A DNA stretch of 64,000 nt from Lasiosphaeris hirsuta (taxonomy: Eukaryota > Ascomycota > Sordariomycetes > Sordariales > Lasiosphaeriaceae), in NCBI GenBank assembly GCA_030549175.1, contig JAUKUA010000007.1, positions 4,154,001 through 4,218,000 of the forward strand, in the 5' to 3' direction. Shown here piece after piece: positions 20,712-33,721 of the stretch (positions are counted from its first letter, which is position 1; the number at the start of each line of letters is the position of its first letter). The notes beneath the pieces are model-generated. The model had not been told where the DNA came from. It worked only from the letters and a program-made list of their open reading frames with translations, and did no database searches. The translations under genes and the position numbers were made by a program.

Positions 20712-23700
20712 ATGCCTTGGCAACCTTTGCCTCGCATCGCATTCGCCGTCGCGACATTCCCCTTCACGGCCTCGAGCCCGGCCGACCTGCCGCTCGAGCT
20801 GGGCGATGAGCTCTACATAATTGAGGAGACCCCCGACGGCAGCTGGCTGAGGGGATACCTCGTTGCGCCCCCGAGCTTACTCGCCGGTCTTACCAGTGTC
20901 AAGGGCCAAACCCTCGAGGCTCGCGTCTTTAGCGGTATCTTCCCCCGCAGCTGTGTCGAGGTGCGCGAGGTGCTTGGCGAGTCCGAAGAGACGGACGAGA
21001 ACGGGAGCGAAGATGGCGCCGCCGAGACAGCAGACCCTCAGTACCCCGGGAGCGACTCGGCAAAGAGCGGGCTGGGGAATGCCGAGAAGAAGAGGCGGAA
21101 AGACAAGCTGAAACTCCCTGGGATTTCGATTGCCGCGCTGGGGGACGCAAAGGGCCAGAAGAAGGGTGTGAACGGGCTACCGAATGGAACCGACGGACGG
21201 CTTTCCGTCCCCATCAAGCGCGACCCGAATGCGCCCCGACCGCCGGCACCCGTGCCCATGTTGAAGATTGGCGATGAGACTCCTACCTCGGCATCCGAGC
21301 CACTAATAGACGAGATCGCGTCCTGCTTGCGAGAATGGCACTCGACCAACCTCCACGAACTTCTCCTCTCGCGTCAATACAGCAAGCTTGATACCCTGTC
21401 GCAGCTTATCACGACCCTCAATTTCTCGAGACAACAGTTTCTGCACGATGTGCTCACGACGTGGGAGTACAAGAATTTGCGCGAGAAGACGGTATGGGAC
21501 CTGGTTCGGGTCAACAAGCTCTGCGGGGGAGAGGTCATCGTCCGCGACCCACACGAGCGTGGTCGGGTCCTCACCGGGGATGATTCGGTGGTTGAGATAA
21601 CGAGGCTCCAGTCCATAATGAGCTTGCTGGACGAACCCCCGACCCCAACGGTCGAATTGACCGCCTTGCACCACCTATTGGTCGACATCAAAGGCTTTGC
21701 CGGCGCATCTACGGACTCTACGACATTGGTGATATACCTTGCGACAAAGGCTACAGGGGGCAGCTTGACCCCCCTTTCGGAAAGTTACATTGTGGAAGTC
21801 CCCGCGGGAGGGCAGATGAACCACCTCGCCAGGAATGTGCAGATGCGCACCCTCTTCTCAGAGCTCTCGTCCCAAGACATTGGAGACGCCCCCTCGGTGG
21901 AGACGGAATTGTTCCTCGTCGTCAAGATCCGTGCGCCGCAGCACGTTGTGGCCATGAAGCCCAGCTCACGGTCCGGATCCATGTCTCAGGGCCTCCAACA
22001 TTTAACAACCAAGGATTCCTCAAAGCCCCCGTTGTCATCCGGGAACAAGTCAGTGCGTAGGAGCTTGATGTGGGCCGGCAAGAGCACTCGGTCGGCGTTT
22101 TCCAGGGGAAATCCAAAACTCGACGCCCTGTCGGAACAGGCCGAGGAGATGCCGGTGACAACGGCAGGAGCCGAAAGCAGGGACGGGCCGCCGCCTAGCA
22201 CGGCAAACTCCAGAGGAGGCCGCAGCTCGATCGACCTCCAGTCCTCACAGACGACAGCTGATAGAACAGTCGGCATCGGTGTTCTGAAGCTCAACTCGAT
22301 TATGAAGCAGGAAGAGGAAGTCGAGCATGTCGTGAGCATATGGGCGCCGTCTGCGAGGTCAGCAACAGACCGGCATGACGGCGATGAGTGGGATCCCATA
22401 ATACGCGAGATCATGGATAGTGGTACTGGCCACTACGAGAAGTCGAGGAGGGCTGAGCGCTTACAGGTGCATCTCCGGGCCTTCAACAACCCTGACGCAG
22501 ATACGCTCATCAAGGCTACCCCGACAGTACTATCTGGCATTTGCAAAACGAACAAGATGGGCTTCTCTGGCGCACCGACAAAGCCAAGGTCAGACATCTA
22601 TCTCACAATCGACGAGGCAGTTCTGAATCGCCAGACCCTGCTTTCCCGATTTGGTGGCAGCGCAACCTCACTGCCAAGCAGCATGCACGGGAATAATCTT
22701 CAGCTCACCCTCGAGGTACGGAGGTCGTCGGGCGAGCGCGTCGAAAACTGCATATACCCCTCGTCCAACAACGAGGGCGTCACCACTTGGAGGACAGTAG
22801 CAACTGAGCGCGGGGAACCCTGGCGGCAGACCATCAAGCTCGTCCTCGCGCCTCAAGATGTACACGCAGCACACGTCGTGATGCATCTGGCAGACACGCC
22901 CAACCACCCCTTTGCGATTGCCTATATGCCTCTGTGGGAGCAACAGGCGTTTATCCGGGATGGTCCTCACGGTCTTTTGCTCTATAGGATGGACGAAAAT
23001 ACCGCTGTGGCTCAACCGGCCGGGCAAGGCAAGGGCGGATACCTAAGCCTGCCATTCACGACGAAAGGCCGGGATGAGCACCAAGCTGAGGTGACGGGTC
23101 CTTTCGCGATGGTCCGCGTAGAGACATATCTCTGCAGCACGAGATTTTCTCAAAACAGAGTGGTTCTGGGCCTCTTAGGCTGGAAAGACTACCCTCGGGA
23201 ACAAGTACCGTCGCTCTTGAAGGAGTTTATCTTTGTGGCTGAAATCGAGGTGGTCAAGCTGCTGAACGACGTCCTGGATTCGCTGTTTGGTATCCTTGTC
23301 GAGTACTCTGGCAACGACGAATACGAGGATCTCGTGTTTACGGCCCTTGTGCGGGTGCTGGATATTGTGCACGACAGGAGATTTAACTTGTCACCCCTTG
23401 TGGATCAGTATGCAGAGAGCAAGTTCAACTATCCATTCGCCACTCCCTGTCTTGTCCGCTCTTTTACCCGACTCCTATCGAAACCCACCGAACCCGAGAT
23501 TTCCAGGAAACTGCGCGCCACCTTCAAGGTTGCCCGACACATCCTCAAGTTCATTACGCATGCTCGAGGTCAGCAAAAGGCAAAGGAGGCAGGTATCGGC
23601 ATCACCAGTTCCAGCCCGGGTTTTACGCGCCACCTGCGAAGCATCTTCAAGGCGCTCGATGCCATGATGCGCAGCACCGCCCCTGTTCTCGTCGGCAGTC

Positions 23701-26700
23701 AGACATTGGCTGTCCAGCACTTCCACACGTGGCTGCCAGAGCTGGCCGGCCTGTTGACCACGGAGGAGATCTTGCATATCGCTATCGACTTTATGGACTC
23801 CTGCTCCATGGTCAAAGGGAAGCTTGTGCTGTACAAGCTGGTTCTGATCATCAACTACGCCAAGCTGGACATATTCTCGCACCCGGAACAGCGATCTGCC
23901 CTGAGCGCCAATACCGTCAGGTGGATTGCTCCCCACTGGGGACACACGGATGAAATAACAGAGCAGTGGAGGGAACAAGTCCGACTCTGCTGCTCAGTGC
24001 TTGCTAGTCAGGTTGAGCACCTTGGCCCGGAGATCCCCGACTACGTCCCCAAAATTATCCAGTCGTTCCTCGCCATCCAATGCGTTGAGCAGAAGCCCAA
24101 GAACCGGCTCTCCCTCTTGTTCCCTACCACATACCCCTTCCCCACCAAGCCAACCGCCGAAGAACTCGAGTTTGATGAAGCCCTCATCGAACTCTCGGCC
24201 GTATTGTCGGCACTCTCCAACTCGCCAAGCGGTATGCAACTGGAGCTCGCCGAGGACGATCTGAATATCATTGTCGAAAACTCGCTCCGCGTTCACATGA
24301 GCATCCTGCAGGGCGAAACCTTCCCGCCGAACTGGCTGAGCGTGCACATTTTCCACCACAAGTCGACAATGCGCACTCTGCAGTATCTATCCAGCATCCT
24401 CCTCGAGTCCTTTCTGCCACATCCCGATGATGCCGAGAACTTCAATACGGAGCTGTGGAAGATGTTCTTCACCACGCTACTACAGCTTGTCGGGAGTCCG
24501 CAACTTGCGCTGGAGACGTTTCCAGAGCAGAAGAGGAGGGCTGTTTGGAAGATCGCCGGCGACGTCCGGGAGCACGGTGCTGAGCTTCTGAGGAGGACGT
24601 GGGAAGCGATCGGCTGGGAGACGAGTCTCGAAGAGCGCGCGCGCTACGGGCTGTCCAAAATGGGCGGGTACCAGGTGCAGTATGTGCCAACGCTGGTGGG
24701 GCCTATCGTCGAGCTCTGTCTGAGCGTGCACGAGGGCCTGAGGCGAATGGCTGTCGAGGTGTTGCAGACCATGATTGTCAGCGAGTGGACCCTCAGCGAG
24801 GACTTGTCGGTGGTCCAGACGGAGATGATTGACTGCTTGGACGTCTACTTCAAGACAAAGCCGCTGACGGAGAGCATTCTGCAGAAGCTTTTTGTCAGCG
24901 AGCTGCTGGAGCGGTTCGAGCCGCTGTCAAAGATGCCCGATGAGCCGCTTTACCATGCCATCCGCGAGCTCATGGGCACGGTCGACGAGTTCCTGGATCT
25001 CTTGGTCGCCGTTCGCAGCGGAGACGGCTCGGGTGAAGCGTCGCACTTGATCCATCGTCTCAGGCTTATGGAGTTTCTGAGGGACATGCAGAAGGAGGAG
25101 ATCTTCATTCGTTACGTGCACCAGCTCGCCAACCTCCAGGCCGACGCGAGGAATCACGCCGAAGCCGGCCTTGCGCTGCGGCTGCATGCGGACCTGTACG
25201 ACTGGGACCCCACGCGCACCACACACGCCCTCCAAGATCCCGAGTTCCCCGCGCAAACGCATTTCGAGCGCAAGGAGCGCATCTACTTTGACATGATCAA
25301 GCATTTCGAGGATGGCGAGGCGTGGAGCAGCGCCCTGGCTGCGTACAAGGAGCTGCAGGTGCAGTACGAGACCAACATCTTTGACTTTTCCAAGCTCGCC
25401 CGAACCGAGCGCGCCATCGCGACAATCTACGAGACGATTGCCAAGAGCGAAAAGCTGGTGCCCAAGTACTTCAAGGTCATCTACAAGGGCCTCGGGTTCC
25501 CAACAGCCGTGCGCGACAAGGAGTTTGTATTCGAGGGTTCGCCCGCCGAGCGCACAACCGCCTTTACCGATCGCATGCAGGAGATGTATCCGTCGGCGCA
25601 GATCGTCAGCAGCGAGCACATTGACGACGTCGAGGGCCAGTTCCTCGTCATCTCAGCACTCAGCCCCCACCGTGACCTGACCCACCACGTCTTCCAGCGT
25701 GCGCGCGTGCCGCAGATAATTAGGGACTATCTAGTATCGAACCACCCGCAGACATTTTCGACGAGCATCAGGCGGAATACCACCGGGCCCGTAACAAGTC
25801 ACTACGCCGAGAAGCTGGTGTATACGACGGCCGAGCCATTCCCAACGATCCTGAGACGCAGCGAGATCATTTCGACACACGAGGTGCGGCTGTCGGCCAA
25901 GGAGACGGCGCTCGAGCGCATCGTGCGCAAGACTTTGGAGATGACGGCCGTCGAGCGCAAGGTGGCGGACGGCGAGGGCGGGGACGAGGCAGCGCAGTTG
26001 CTGCTGGATGCGGTCAGGATCAGTGTCAATTCCAACTCGGAGAGCAGTGTGGTGTGCTACCGGGATCTGATCCCCGGGATGGAGAGGACGGGCGGGGATG
26101 GGTCCGCAAAGGAGACGGAGATGGAGGAGGACGAGCTTGAGCCGCCCGAGATGGACGCGCAGGAGAATGCCATCAAGATGGCGCTGGTGGATCATGCCAT
26201 CATGATCAAGCGGTGCCTGGCGACGTTTTCGCGGAGTGGGAACGAGCTTCTCACGAGTCATGTGGAAGATCTGCAGAAACGTGAGCTGGTTGAACGTGTG
26301 TGGGTTACGAGTAGCGCTAACATGAGATTCTGCAGTTTTTGAGAGCACATTCGAACCTGAGATCGCCATCTTCACGCCGCCACAGCCCATCCGCGAAGTC
26401 AGCAATACCACCACGGGAACATCGCCCACGCCAACCTGGCCCCGCTCACCGCCAACCAACCATCCACAGCACAAGCGACAGAACTCGGGCCCGCTCCTCG
26501 TCAACGGTGCTACCACGGAGGAAGTAACCATCGTCCAGCCCGTCTCCCTCCGCCAAGGCCGCGGTGCCCGGCTTAGTTTCCTGGGCGGCCGCAAGAAGGA
26601 GTCCGTCTCCGCCCCACACATCAACGGAGACAGCTACCGGCCTACCACAGGGCAAGAAGACGAGACAGCCTCGCACGCCAAGACCCACTCCAACTCCAAC

Positions 26701-27156
26701 TCGATCAGCCGCAGCCACAGCCTCGGCCAGAAGGATAATCCCAACCGGAGGAGCTTCTTCCGCGCCGTGACCAACTCGTCGACGGTAGAAAACCCCAGCA
26801 GCCGCCTTAGCGTCAGCCTGCCGAGACAGGTCAACGGCACATCGTCAGCCTTGGGTGGTGGCGGGAGCGTGGCGGCCGCCGGGGAGGGCGGCATGAGCCC
26901 GGCGCGCAGCCCGGCCAGGAGCCGCGGCAACGGTTTCGGAGTGGGCGGGGCGTCGCCCAAGGGCCGCGACTGGGGCGGCGACTCGGCTGCGGGGAGCCGG
27001 GGCGAAGAGGGCGTGGATAAGGTCTCGGAGCACAGCGGGGGGACCCACGGCATGCTGAATGTCGGGGGCAGCGTGAGGAAGAGGCTGAGTATTTTGAGGT
27101 TGGGGAAGAAGAGTAGCAAGGGGAGTGGGGTTATGGGGAGTTTGGACGAGGAATAG
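20712..27156 (+). CDS. DCK1: DOCK-family guanine nucleotide exchange factor (Dck1-like)
   Basis: DOCK proteins activate Rho/Rac GTPases and, in fungi, affect polarity, hyphal growth and autophagy/cell-wall signalling with an ELMO/Lmo1 partner. Exons 20712-26280 and 26336-27156 join in phase (QK|LFESTFEPEI) to 2,129 residues, the usual size for fungal members. Domains in order: N-terminal SH3 (residues ~9-75, FAVATFPFTASSPADLPLE), DHR-1/C2-like membrane-binding region (~620-800, TIDEAVLNRQTLLSRFGG to FAIAYMPLWEQQAF), a long helical-repeat middle, and DHR-2 catalytic region (~1448-1860, beginning RLRLMEFLRDMQKEEIFIRY and including FEDGEAWSSALAAYKELQ). The C-terminal ~270 residues are Ser/Gly/Arg-rich and disordered, with a basic end. 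The single intron lies just after DHR-2 and carries a CTAAC branch. Confidence 0.93.
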
Positions 27157-28094
27157 TCTGGTGGAAAGGGGGGAGATGTCGTATATAACTTGTATTTTTT
27201 TTTGTTGTTGTTTCGAGAGACTTGTGTCTGGATATACCACTGCCCGATCCCGCCGCGGCGGGGTTTTTTTTTTTCTTTTCTCTGTTCTTTTTTCACATAC
27301 CGGGAAAAGAGGGGACATGGAAGGAGGTGTTGCTGGATAGACAGCCCCGTCTGTTTTTTTATTCTTCTTACTTTTTTAATCTGAGTGAGAAGGAAACCAA
27401 GCGAGCCGGCCTAGCCACTGCACACCATCTCTTGTCGAGATTTTTTTATTTTTTTTTTTTGTCTTTCTAAGGAGCCGGCGGGAAGGGAAGCCAAGCAAGC
27501 CAAGCGAGCAGGTTTTTTTGTCATGTCCTATGGGGTGATAAGAGAAGAGAAGTTGAAGAAGATTCCAACAAGGCCCCGGTTGTGGTTGTAGATGCCGAGG
27601 TGAGACGTGATGGAGGGCTATGATGTGGTTTTATATACATAGCAAGCTACTGCCATGCATCGAGGGGCAATCTCTGTGCAACAACAATCCCTCCTACTGC
27701 CGCTGCGCACCCTGCCCTTATGTTGATAATCCCGATTGCACAATGGTTTGTTTGTCCAGCGTGACTTTCCCTCCAGGCCCGAAGGGGGATATGATAATCC
27801 TGAAAAGGCCTCCTGGGGTAAAAAAGGGATATTTAATATTTCACAAGGCCTTTCTATCATGAAGAAGGGCATTTGTGGAATTTAAAAGGCCTTTCCCATA
27901 TTCATGACGACCTTCAAAATCCCACGCGAACAAACGAACAAACAAACCGGGTTAGATTGACACCGATTGTCCCAGGGCTAGTCAATAACGGTGACGGACA
28001 CCGCATACCCCACCAAGTAGGTATGCCATCAAGCAACCCACCGCACCCAGCCGACGAAACCCAAAACCTCAAAGAGTAAAAAGAAACCCCCCCC

Positions 28095-28127
<33 letters not shown>

Positions 28128-29317
28128 AAAAAACCATTGACCCATCCCCGCCGTGATATGCCCATCCCATCCCCCCTCCGAACCCCCGGCCCGGCCGATG
28201 TAACCACGACCCCGCGAACGAACCCCAGCCCCTTCCTCAAGCGCCGGGGTTTTCGACGGGCGCGCCCTAGCTATGAGAGAGAAAAGCCTATTCACGCTCG
28301 CTACGGCGCCGCCGCGCCGGCTAAAGTCAGTGCGACGCCTCGTGCAGCCGGGCGGGGGTCCATGCTGCGACGGCGCGCGCTGGGTCAGGCTGGTGGTGGT
28401 GGTGGGCTGGGAAGTTCCACGTTTTGGGGGGTTCTCCAGAGCCTGGCGGTACGCAGTTCCCTTGTTTGGGGGACGCAGAGCAGATGGCGGGATCAACCGT
28501 CGAGTCGTTCCGGTCTCTGGCTTGGGACGCAGACGCAAAGACGCATGGCGATGGAGATGATGGCGTCCCTAGTTGAAAGCGAGCGCGGAACCTGGGAGCC
28601 ATGTGTTGCTGCTCCCACACTCCGGGACCAGACACAATTACGGGTTCGTTCTCCCGCCTCCCTGTGTAAGGTAAACACCCGCGAAACCGTTTCTTAACCG
28701 GCTTATTTTTAGGGACATGTTTCCGCAAATCCCCCCTCCTACTTTGGATTTCCCCCAATCCGCGATTCCAGAAAGATCTTGATGATCCCCTTCCCCTGAA
28801 CAAGGGACCGGCGCCAAAGCAACCCCGACCCCCAACGATCTAGATCTACCCCAGACAGAGACCAGCAGTGCCGGCACTACAACCACCATGTCAACCATCC
28901 ACAACATAAACTTCCCTAGATTGCACCCCGTCGGGAACGACGCCCCGCACCCACACGCACGCGCGTCCGTTCCCTTGCCGGATGCGGTCCCCCAGAAACC
29001 GAGATAACAAACGCTACGCAATCTATTCCGCCCAAGAGTCCAGACCGTTTCGCTTACCGCCCAGCCCAGCTAACTCTTCATATAGGCCTAAGCCGCAGCG
29101 GAACCCAGGGAATGAAACGACGCGACCCAGGGCGTCCGGCCGTTCCTTTATATTAGCTTAGGGTCCCAAGCTAGTCGATGCTTCACCCGCCCAGGTGTAG
29201 CGCACACAACATACCCCGATCCATGACTCGCCAGGGGCCACCACCACCGCCTCCCTCCCCCTCTTCAGTCCCCCTCTCCGTCTTCCATCCCGCAATGCGG
29301 TAACACAAGACTACCGC
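27157..29317. other. Intergenic region with homopolymer tracts
   Basis: Several T-tracts (27188-27206, 27266-27280, 27440-27460), a poly-C/poly-A block (about 28097-28133) and an imperfect repeat of GGCCTTTC/AAGGCC around 27800-27900 are present. Open frames here have no homology I recognise and unusual composition. It probably holds the 3' UTR of the DOCK gene and the promoter of the next one. Confidence 0.5.
28097..28133. repeat. Poly-C followed by poly-A tract
   Basis: About 21 C residues run directly into about 16 A residues. Length is likely variable and error-prone in sequencing. Confidence 0.9.
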
Positions 29318-30988
29318 GTGGAAAACATGGCTCGAGTGGTGCACATATCGGTGCGCGCGCGGTACCGGGTCCTGGCCGTGTGCGCCGCGCTCGGCGTCCT
29401 CTACGCCGTGCACAGCAGCTTCTTCCCGCTGTCGGCCGCGACCGTGGTCCAATGGACAGCCAAGCTTCACCAGGGCGGCCTCGGCGGCCAGTTGCCTCCG
29501 CTGTTATTCGCCGAGGGCAGGCCACCACCGCCGCCGCCCGAAGACCCCAAGATCGCCAAGACGAAAAAGGGCGGCGGCGGCTCGGGAGGTAAGAAGAAGA
29601 AGACGACGGCGGCGGCGGCCGAGGAGTCGATAAAAGGCGACAGTGACAAAGTCCAGGTCCCGCGGGAGTCGCTCGAGAACGACTTCTTCTCGTGGCAGGG
29701 GCCGGATTACGTGCCGGGGCCGAAGCCGCCGTACAAGCCGGCGCGTGAGCGGGGGCCGCCGGTGCCCGACCCCTTCCCGCTGCTCTCGCAAAACGTCAGG
29801 CCGACGACTCTCGCGGCGCTGCTGCGCGCCCCCCGGACCAACCGGCCGCCGAAGCGGCACTACGCCGAGGAGACCCCGCTGCTCATCGGCTTCACGCGCA
29901 ACTGGCCGCAGCTGCTGCAGTGCGTCGTGTCGTACATCGCGGCGGGGTGGCCGCCAGCCGACATCTACGTGGTCGAGAACACGGGCGTGATGCACGCCAA
30001 CCGGGACGGCCGACTGACGCTGCAGAACCCTTTCTACCTGAACCACTCGCAGCTCGCCCTGCTCGGCGTCAACCTCGTCGTGACCCCGACCCTGCTCACC
30101 TTCGCCCAGCTCCAGAACTTCTACACCTACACCGCCCTCGAGCGTAACTGGACCGACTTCTTCTGGTCGCACCAGGACGTCCTGGTCCTCTCCATGGAGA
30201 ACGAGACCTTCCCAGCAGACACCCCGCTCCCCGGCTCCGCCCGCGCCGACCTCCCCGTCACCTACACGCTGTACGACCGCGCGGTCGGGGTCTTGCAGTA
30301 TCTGCGACAGCCGGGGGTGCCGCGGTGGGCAAATCACTTCTTCGCCTACGACCACCTGACGCTAGTGCACCGCGACGCCGTGGTTGACGTGGGCGGTTGG
30401 GACACGCACATTCCGTACTATGCGACCGACTGCGACATGTATGTCCGGCTGATGTGGGCCGGGTATTGGCAGGGAGAGACAGAGATTGGCATGATATTGG
30501 ATGTGTCGACCGTGCTGGATGACGTGGGCGCGTTGCTACGGGTGCCCGGGGTTTATGCGAGCTTCCAGGGTGATCCGGGGCCGGGCAAGGAGGGGAAGCA
30601 GAAGCGGTTCCGGGCTAAGGGGGCCAAGGAGAAGGAGGAGGAGGAGCGGGCGAGGGCGGTGGAGAGGGACGGGGAGACGTGGGAGCACCTGGTCGAGGTT
30701 GCGCGGCGCATGGAGGAGGCCAAGTACGTCGACGGCGGCGGCTGGCGGAATCAGTGGCAGCTCAGACAGAGCGGAGGGGACGGCGAGCCGTTCGCCCGGG
30801 ACCCCGAGGGGTTTGAGACGGGGCTGCGCATGATGATCGATACCGGGCGGGCCGTCTTTGCGGAGAAGTGGGGGCACAGGGGCTGCGATATCGCCAAGAT
30901 GAACATCCGAGCCGAGGACGCCTGGAGGCTCGAGAGGGACTGGGATCCAGAGACGGAGGGGGCCGGTCATGAGGGGGATGAGTGGTAG
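29318..30988 (+). CDS. Putative type II membrane (Golgi) glycosyltransferase
   Basis: This is a single exon of 556 residues (547 if the ATG at 29345 is used). A short basic N-terminus precedes one membrane anchor (~residues 17-36, RVLAVCAALGVLYAVHSSFF), then a Pro/Gly/Lys-rich stem and a luminal domain from about residue 165. That domain opens with strands typical of nucleotide-sugar transferases (TPLLIGFTRNWPQLLQCVVS, IYVVENTG). It has a WSHQDVLVLS segment where a GT2-like enzyme would bind sugar-nucleotide, and a second acidic cluster YYATDCDMYVRLMWAGYW (~residue 371) with D-C-D spacing. NHSQ and NWTD are possible N-glycosylation sites. Codon usage is very GC-rich. The fold and Golgi location are inferred from topology and motifs; donor and acceptor sugars cannot be told. 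Confidence 0.65.
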   Translation: MENMARVVHISVRARYRVLAVCAALGVLYAVHSSFFPLSAATVVQWTAKLHQGGLGGQLPPLLFAEGRPPPPPPEDPKIAKTKKGGGGSGGKKKKTTAAAAEESIKGDSDKVQVPRESLENDFFSWQGPDYVPGPKPPYKPARERGPPVPDPFPLLSQNVRPTTLAALLRAPRTNRPPKRHYAEETPLLIGFTRNWPQLLQCVVSYIAAGWPPADIYVVENTGVMHANRDGRLTLQNPFYLNHSQLALLGVNLVVTPTLLTFAQLQNFYTYTALERNWTDFFWSHQDVLVLSMENETFPADTPLPGSARADLPVTYTLYDRAVGVLQYLRQPGVPRWANHFFAYDHLTLVHRDAVVDVGGWDTHIPYYATDCDMYVRLMWAGYWQGETEIGMILDVSTVLDDVGALLRVPGVYASFQGDPGPGKEGKQKRFRAKGAKEKEEEERARAVERDGETWEHLVEVARRMEEAKYVDGGGWRNQWQLRQSGGDGEPFARDPEGFETGLRMMIDTGRAVFAEKWGHRGCDIAKMNIRAEDAWRLERDWDPETEGAGHEGDEW

Positions 30989-32402
30989 AGATGCCGTGGC
31001 AACATGGCCGTGAGGCTCTGGATAGGGCAGACGGTACCAGGCCATGCGTCCTGTGGGCCATGGGGAACCTTGTCCTGCATCTCGGGAAGAGAGGCCGCGT
31101 TAGCAGCTGATGTAGAAAGCCAAGATGACGCCAACGCACTCCCCCGTACCGCTTACTCGCAGACCTTTGCAGACCATCAGCGAGACTGAAACATGAGACA
31201 AGGCCGGCATATCTGACTGCGTTTGTCAGCCCCTAGGCCCGTCACTCACATGCCATCGAGGGCAATTGCGCATTCGCGTAGATCGGCAAACAGCAACGTG
31301 ATCGTTTCGTGGAGGGAATTGTTGGTCGCCATGTCGAGAGGCCGACCCAGGGGGGCCATGTCGGAGTCAGCACGGCATGCTCAGCCACGGTCTGAAGCCG
31401 GAGCGGCGGCAGCAGCAGCGGCAGACCTAACCAACCCGCGACGACACGATACTATTTGTGGGTAACGCGGGGGAGGGGGAAGGGGAGGATGGAAGGGTTG
31501 GAGGGGTCGAGGGAGCGAGGAGCAGGATGTCGTACATACATAGTACATGACACGGGACAAGTCGTAGGGAGCTAACTGCAGCTAACTGCAGCTGTCTGCT
31601 GTCTGCAACTTGTCTGCTGTCTGCAACTTGTCTGCTGTCTGCAGCTGTCTGCTGTCTGCTGTCTGCTGTCTGCTGCTATTCGCATGCGTGTGGCATGTGC
31701 GTGAACATGTCGCGCGCTGCAGCACCCGCCACGGCTGAGGGGAAATGAATGACACACTGCCAGCATGCAAACAACGTCCAATGGAGAAAGCAGAGACACT
31801 CGGCGCATGCAATTAATTTCGAGAATGAGTTGTGACAGGCGAATGGCCGCCGTACCATACACCGAAGTTGAGAGAAGCTGTCCCCGTGGTTGGCCTCTGT
31901 CCGCGGAGAGAGAGAGAGGGAGGGAGGGAGGGAGGGAGGGAGGGTTGGACCGCAGACAAGACGAGATGGCGTGGGGGAGGGGCAGGAAGGACAAGAGAAG
32001 AAAAAAAAAAGGAGGGGCAATTCCAATCCGCCAATATCACTCGCCTATCGGCTTGTCAAATTGCTCGCGTGAATGCCTCGCCGAGAGCCCCGCGCCTTCC
32101 CTCTCTTTTGCATGTACCCATGTCACTTTCTAGTACCCTACCATGGAAGGTACACAGGCAGCCACTGTTGCGTTTCATTGGCATTGCAGGCGTGGCATGC
32201 GGTTGGATTGCAAGTCAGTCAACAAGCATCAATTGAGCGCGAAATAAACCCTACAGAGACTAGACACAACCCGTGCTTCCCGAACCAATTGGCCTTCCCA
32301 GCAGCCAAGCCCAGTCCAAATCCGGTATCCAACACAAGGGACAAGTAGATACCCGCGTCCTATCCAGACAGTTTTGTGAAACAGTGAAATACACAGCCAA
32401 CA
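30989..32402. other. Intergenic region with tandem CTG-rich repeat and purine tract
   Basis: Nothing coding was recognised. It contains a tandem repeat at 31570-31676 built from CTGTCTG and CTGCAACTTGT units, and a (GAGG)n-type purine run at 31907-31945 followed by a short A-tract. Confidence 0.5.
31570..31676 (+). repeat. Tandem repeat of CTGTCTG-type units
   Basis: Two GCTAACTGCA units are followed by alternating GTCTGCTGTCTGCAACTT (two copies) and at least five GTCTGCT units. The nested structure suggests expansion by slippage. Confidence 0.85.
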
Positions 32403-33721
32403 TCAGGGCAAGTACGGAGAATGCTCCCACGACCCGCTGCCCAGCTCAGATATGGAAAAGACGCCCGAGTCCGCCACCACCGAACCCCCGCAGGCGGGGT
32501 CTGCATCGGGAGTTGGCGCAGCCATGAAGAAGTTCATGTCAAACTGCCCCTGCTGAGGAAGAAAGGCCGCGTACATGGGGTTTTCCTGCAAGCCGTCGAG
32601 GAGGCTGTCAAACTCTTCCATCCCGGGCACCTTTGCCGGAGGCGGAGTGGCTTCTTCCGGCTCGGGCGTCGGCTCGCGGGCTTGGGCCGACTGATACTGC
32701 CAGGTTTGGAAGACCTTGCTCTGGACATCCTTGACCAGGTCGTGGGCTTTCTTGGTCAGGTTGATCTGGGCCACCTGGAGGTACTTGTCCAGCTCCGCCT
32801 CGAGGATAGGTTTGACAGCCCGGAGCAGCTCTCGCTTCAGAAACTCTTTGCACTCATCTGCGTCCTTGAAGTTGAGGCCGCTCGGTTCCTCGACCTTTGC
32901 GACGACGGCCTGCTCTGCCGAATCGTAGTCTAGCGGCAGTAATCAGCACCCTGTTGGAGAAAAAAAAAAAAAAAAAAAAAAGGGGGGGGGGTAGACTCGT
33001 AAACTTACAAGGCGACGACGGAACCTTCTCGTCAGGGAAGATGATGCGGTACATCTCCTGCCACTTCTCCGCCTGCGGGCAGTTGGCCTTGGCCCTCGCA
33101 TGGAGCTGCTTCTCCTGCGCATCGGTGATCACATCGGTCGGAGCCGTGGTCTTGAGCCTGCACGACTTCTCAGCCCGCTGGTGCTCCATCAAGTCCTTGG
33201 GCTCGTTGAAGACCTCGAAGCAGCGGGGGCACGCATTCTTCAGCGAATGCCGGCGATAGATGTGCTCCCTGGAAGCGGTTAGATTACTGATCACCATTCC
33301 CCATCCTAGACAGAAAAACTCACTTGACACGGTGCACGTCGCTCCATCCCGGACCGCAGCACGTCTTGACGTTCTTGTACCTCGCCGGGTCGTGCTTGGA
33401 AAAGGGGCAGGCAAACTTGTGGCCGCTGGCGGCCTTTGCCTCTATCGGCTCGCGCCTGGCGCGCTTCTGCTTGTTCCTGGCGCCATCGCAGCCAGCGCCT
33501 GCGTGGTGAGAACCATCCGCCCCAGCCACACCACACGAGTCCTGGTCCGAGTCCCGAGCGCGCTTTCTGCTCTTTTCAGGATAAAGCCATTGGTCCACTC
33601 GCTGCTCAATCTCAGCCATAGATATGGCCAATATCAATTTCTTCCTTCTGCTCAGGGGCGTCTCTGCAGGTGAGGGAGTTCCTGAGTCGTAAGAGTCCAT
33701 GCAGGGCGTGAACAAGCTCAC
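32403..33721 (-). CDS. C2H2 zinc-finger-like fungal protein (putative regulator)
   Basis: Exons 33721-33324, 33268-33009 and 32929-32403 join in phase to 394 residues. A basic region (KSRKRARDS, NKQKRARRE) is followed by FACPFSKHDPARYKNVKTCC, GPGWSDVHRVKEHIYRRHS and NACPRCFEVFNEPKDLMEHQ. This is a known fungal arrangement of a C-x-C/H-H unit plus a classical C-x2-C-x12-H-type finger, the first intron splitting HRVK|EH. A coiled-coil/helical stretch (residues ~220-290) and an acidic, aromatic C-terminus, which could act in activation, complete it. The start could be the internal Met eight codons downstream. A TATATAA element lies ~343 bp upstream on the same strand. DNA binding is likely from the motifs; the targets are unknown. 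Confidence 0.8.

Noticed and set aside
28137..28697. Long open frames on both strands between the DOCK and glycosyltransferase genes
   Set aside because: They cross a poly-C/poly-A tract, have mutually overlapping frames of odd composition, and show no recognisable motif or splice-linked partner.
31570..31676. Possible CRISPR-like or regulatory array in the CTGTCTG repeat block
   Set aside because: Units are short, contiguous and without unique spacers. It is a simple tandem repeat in a fungal genome.
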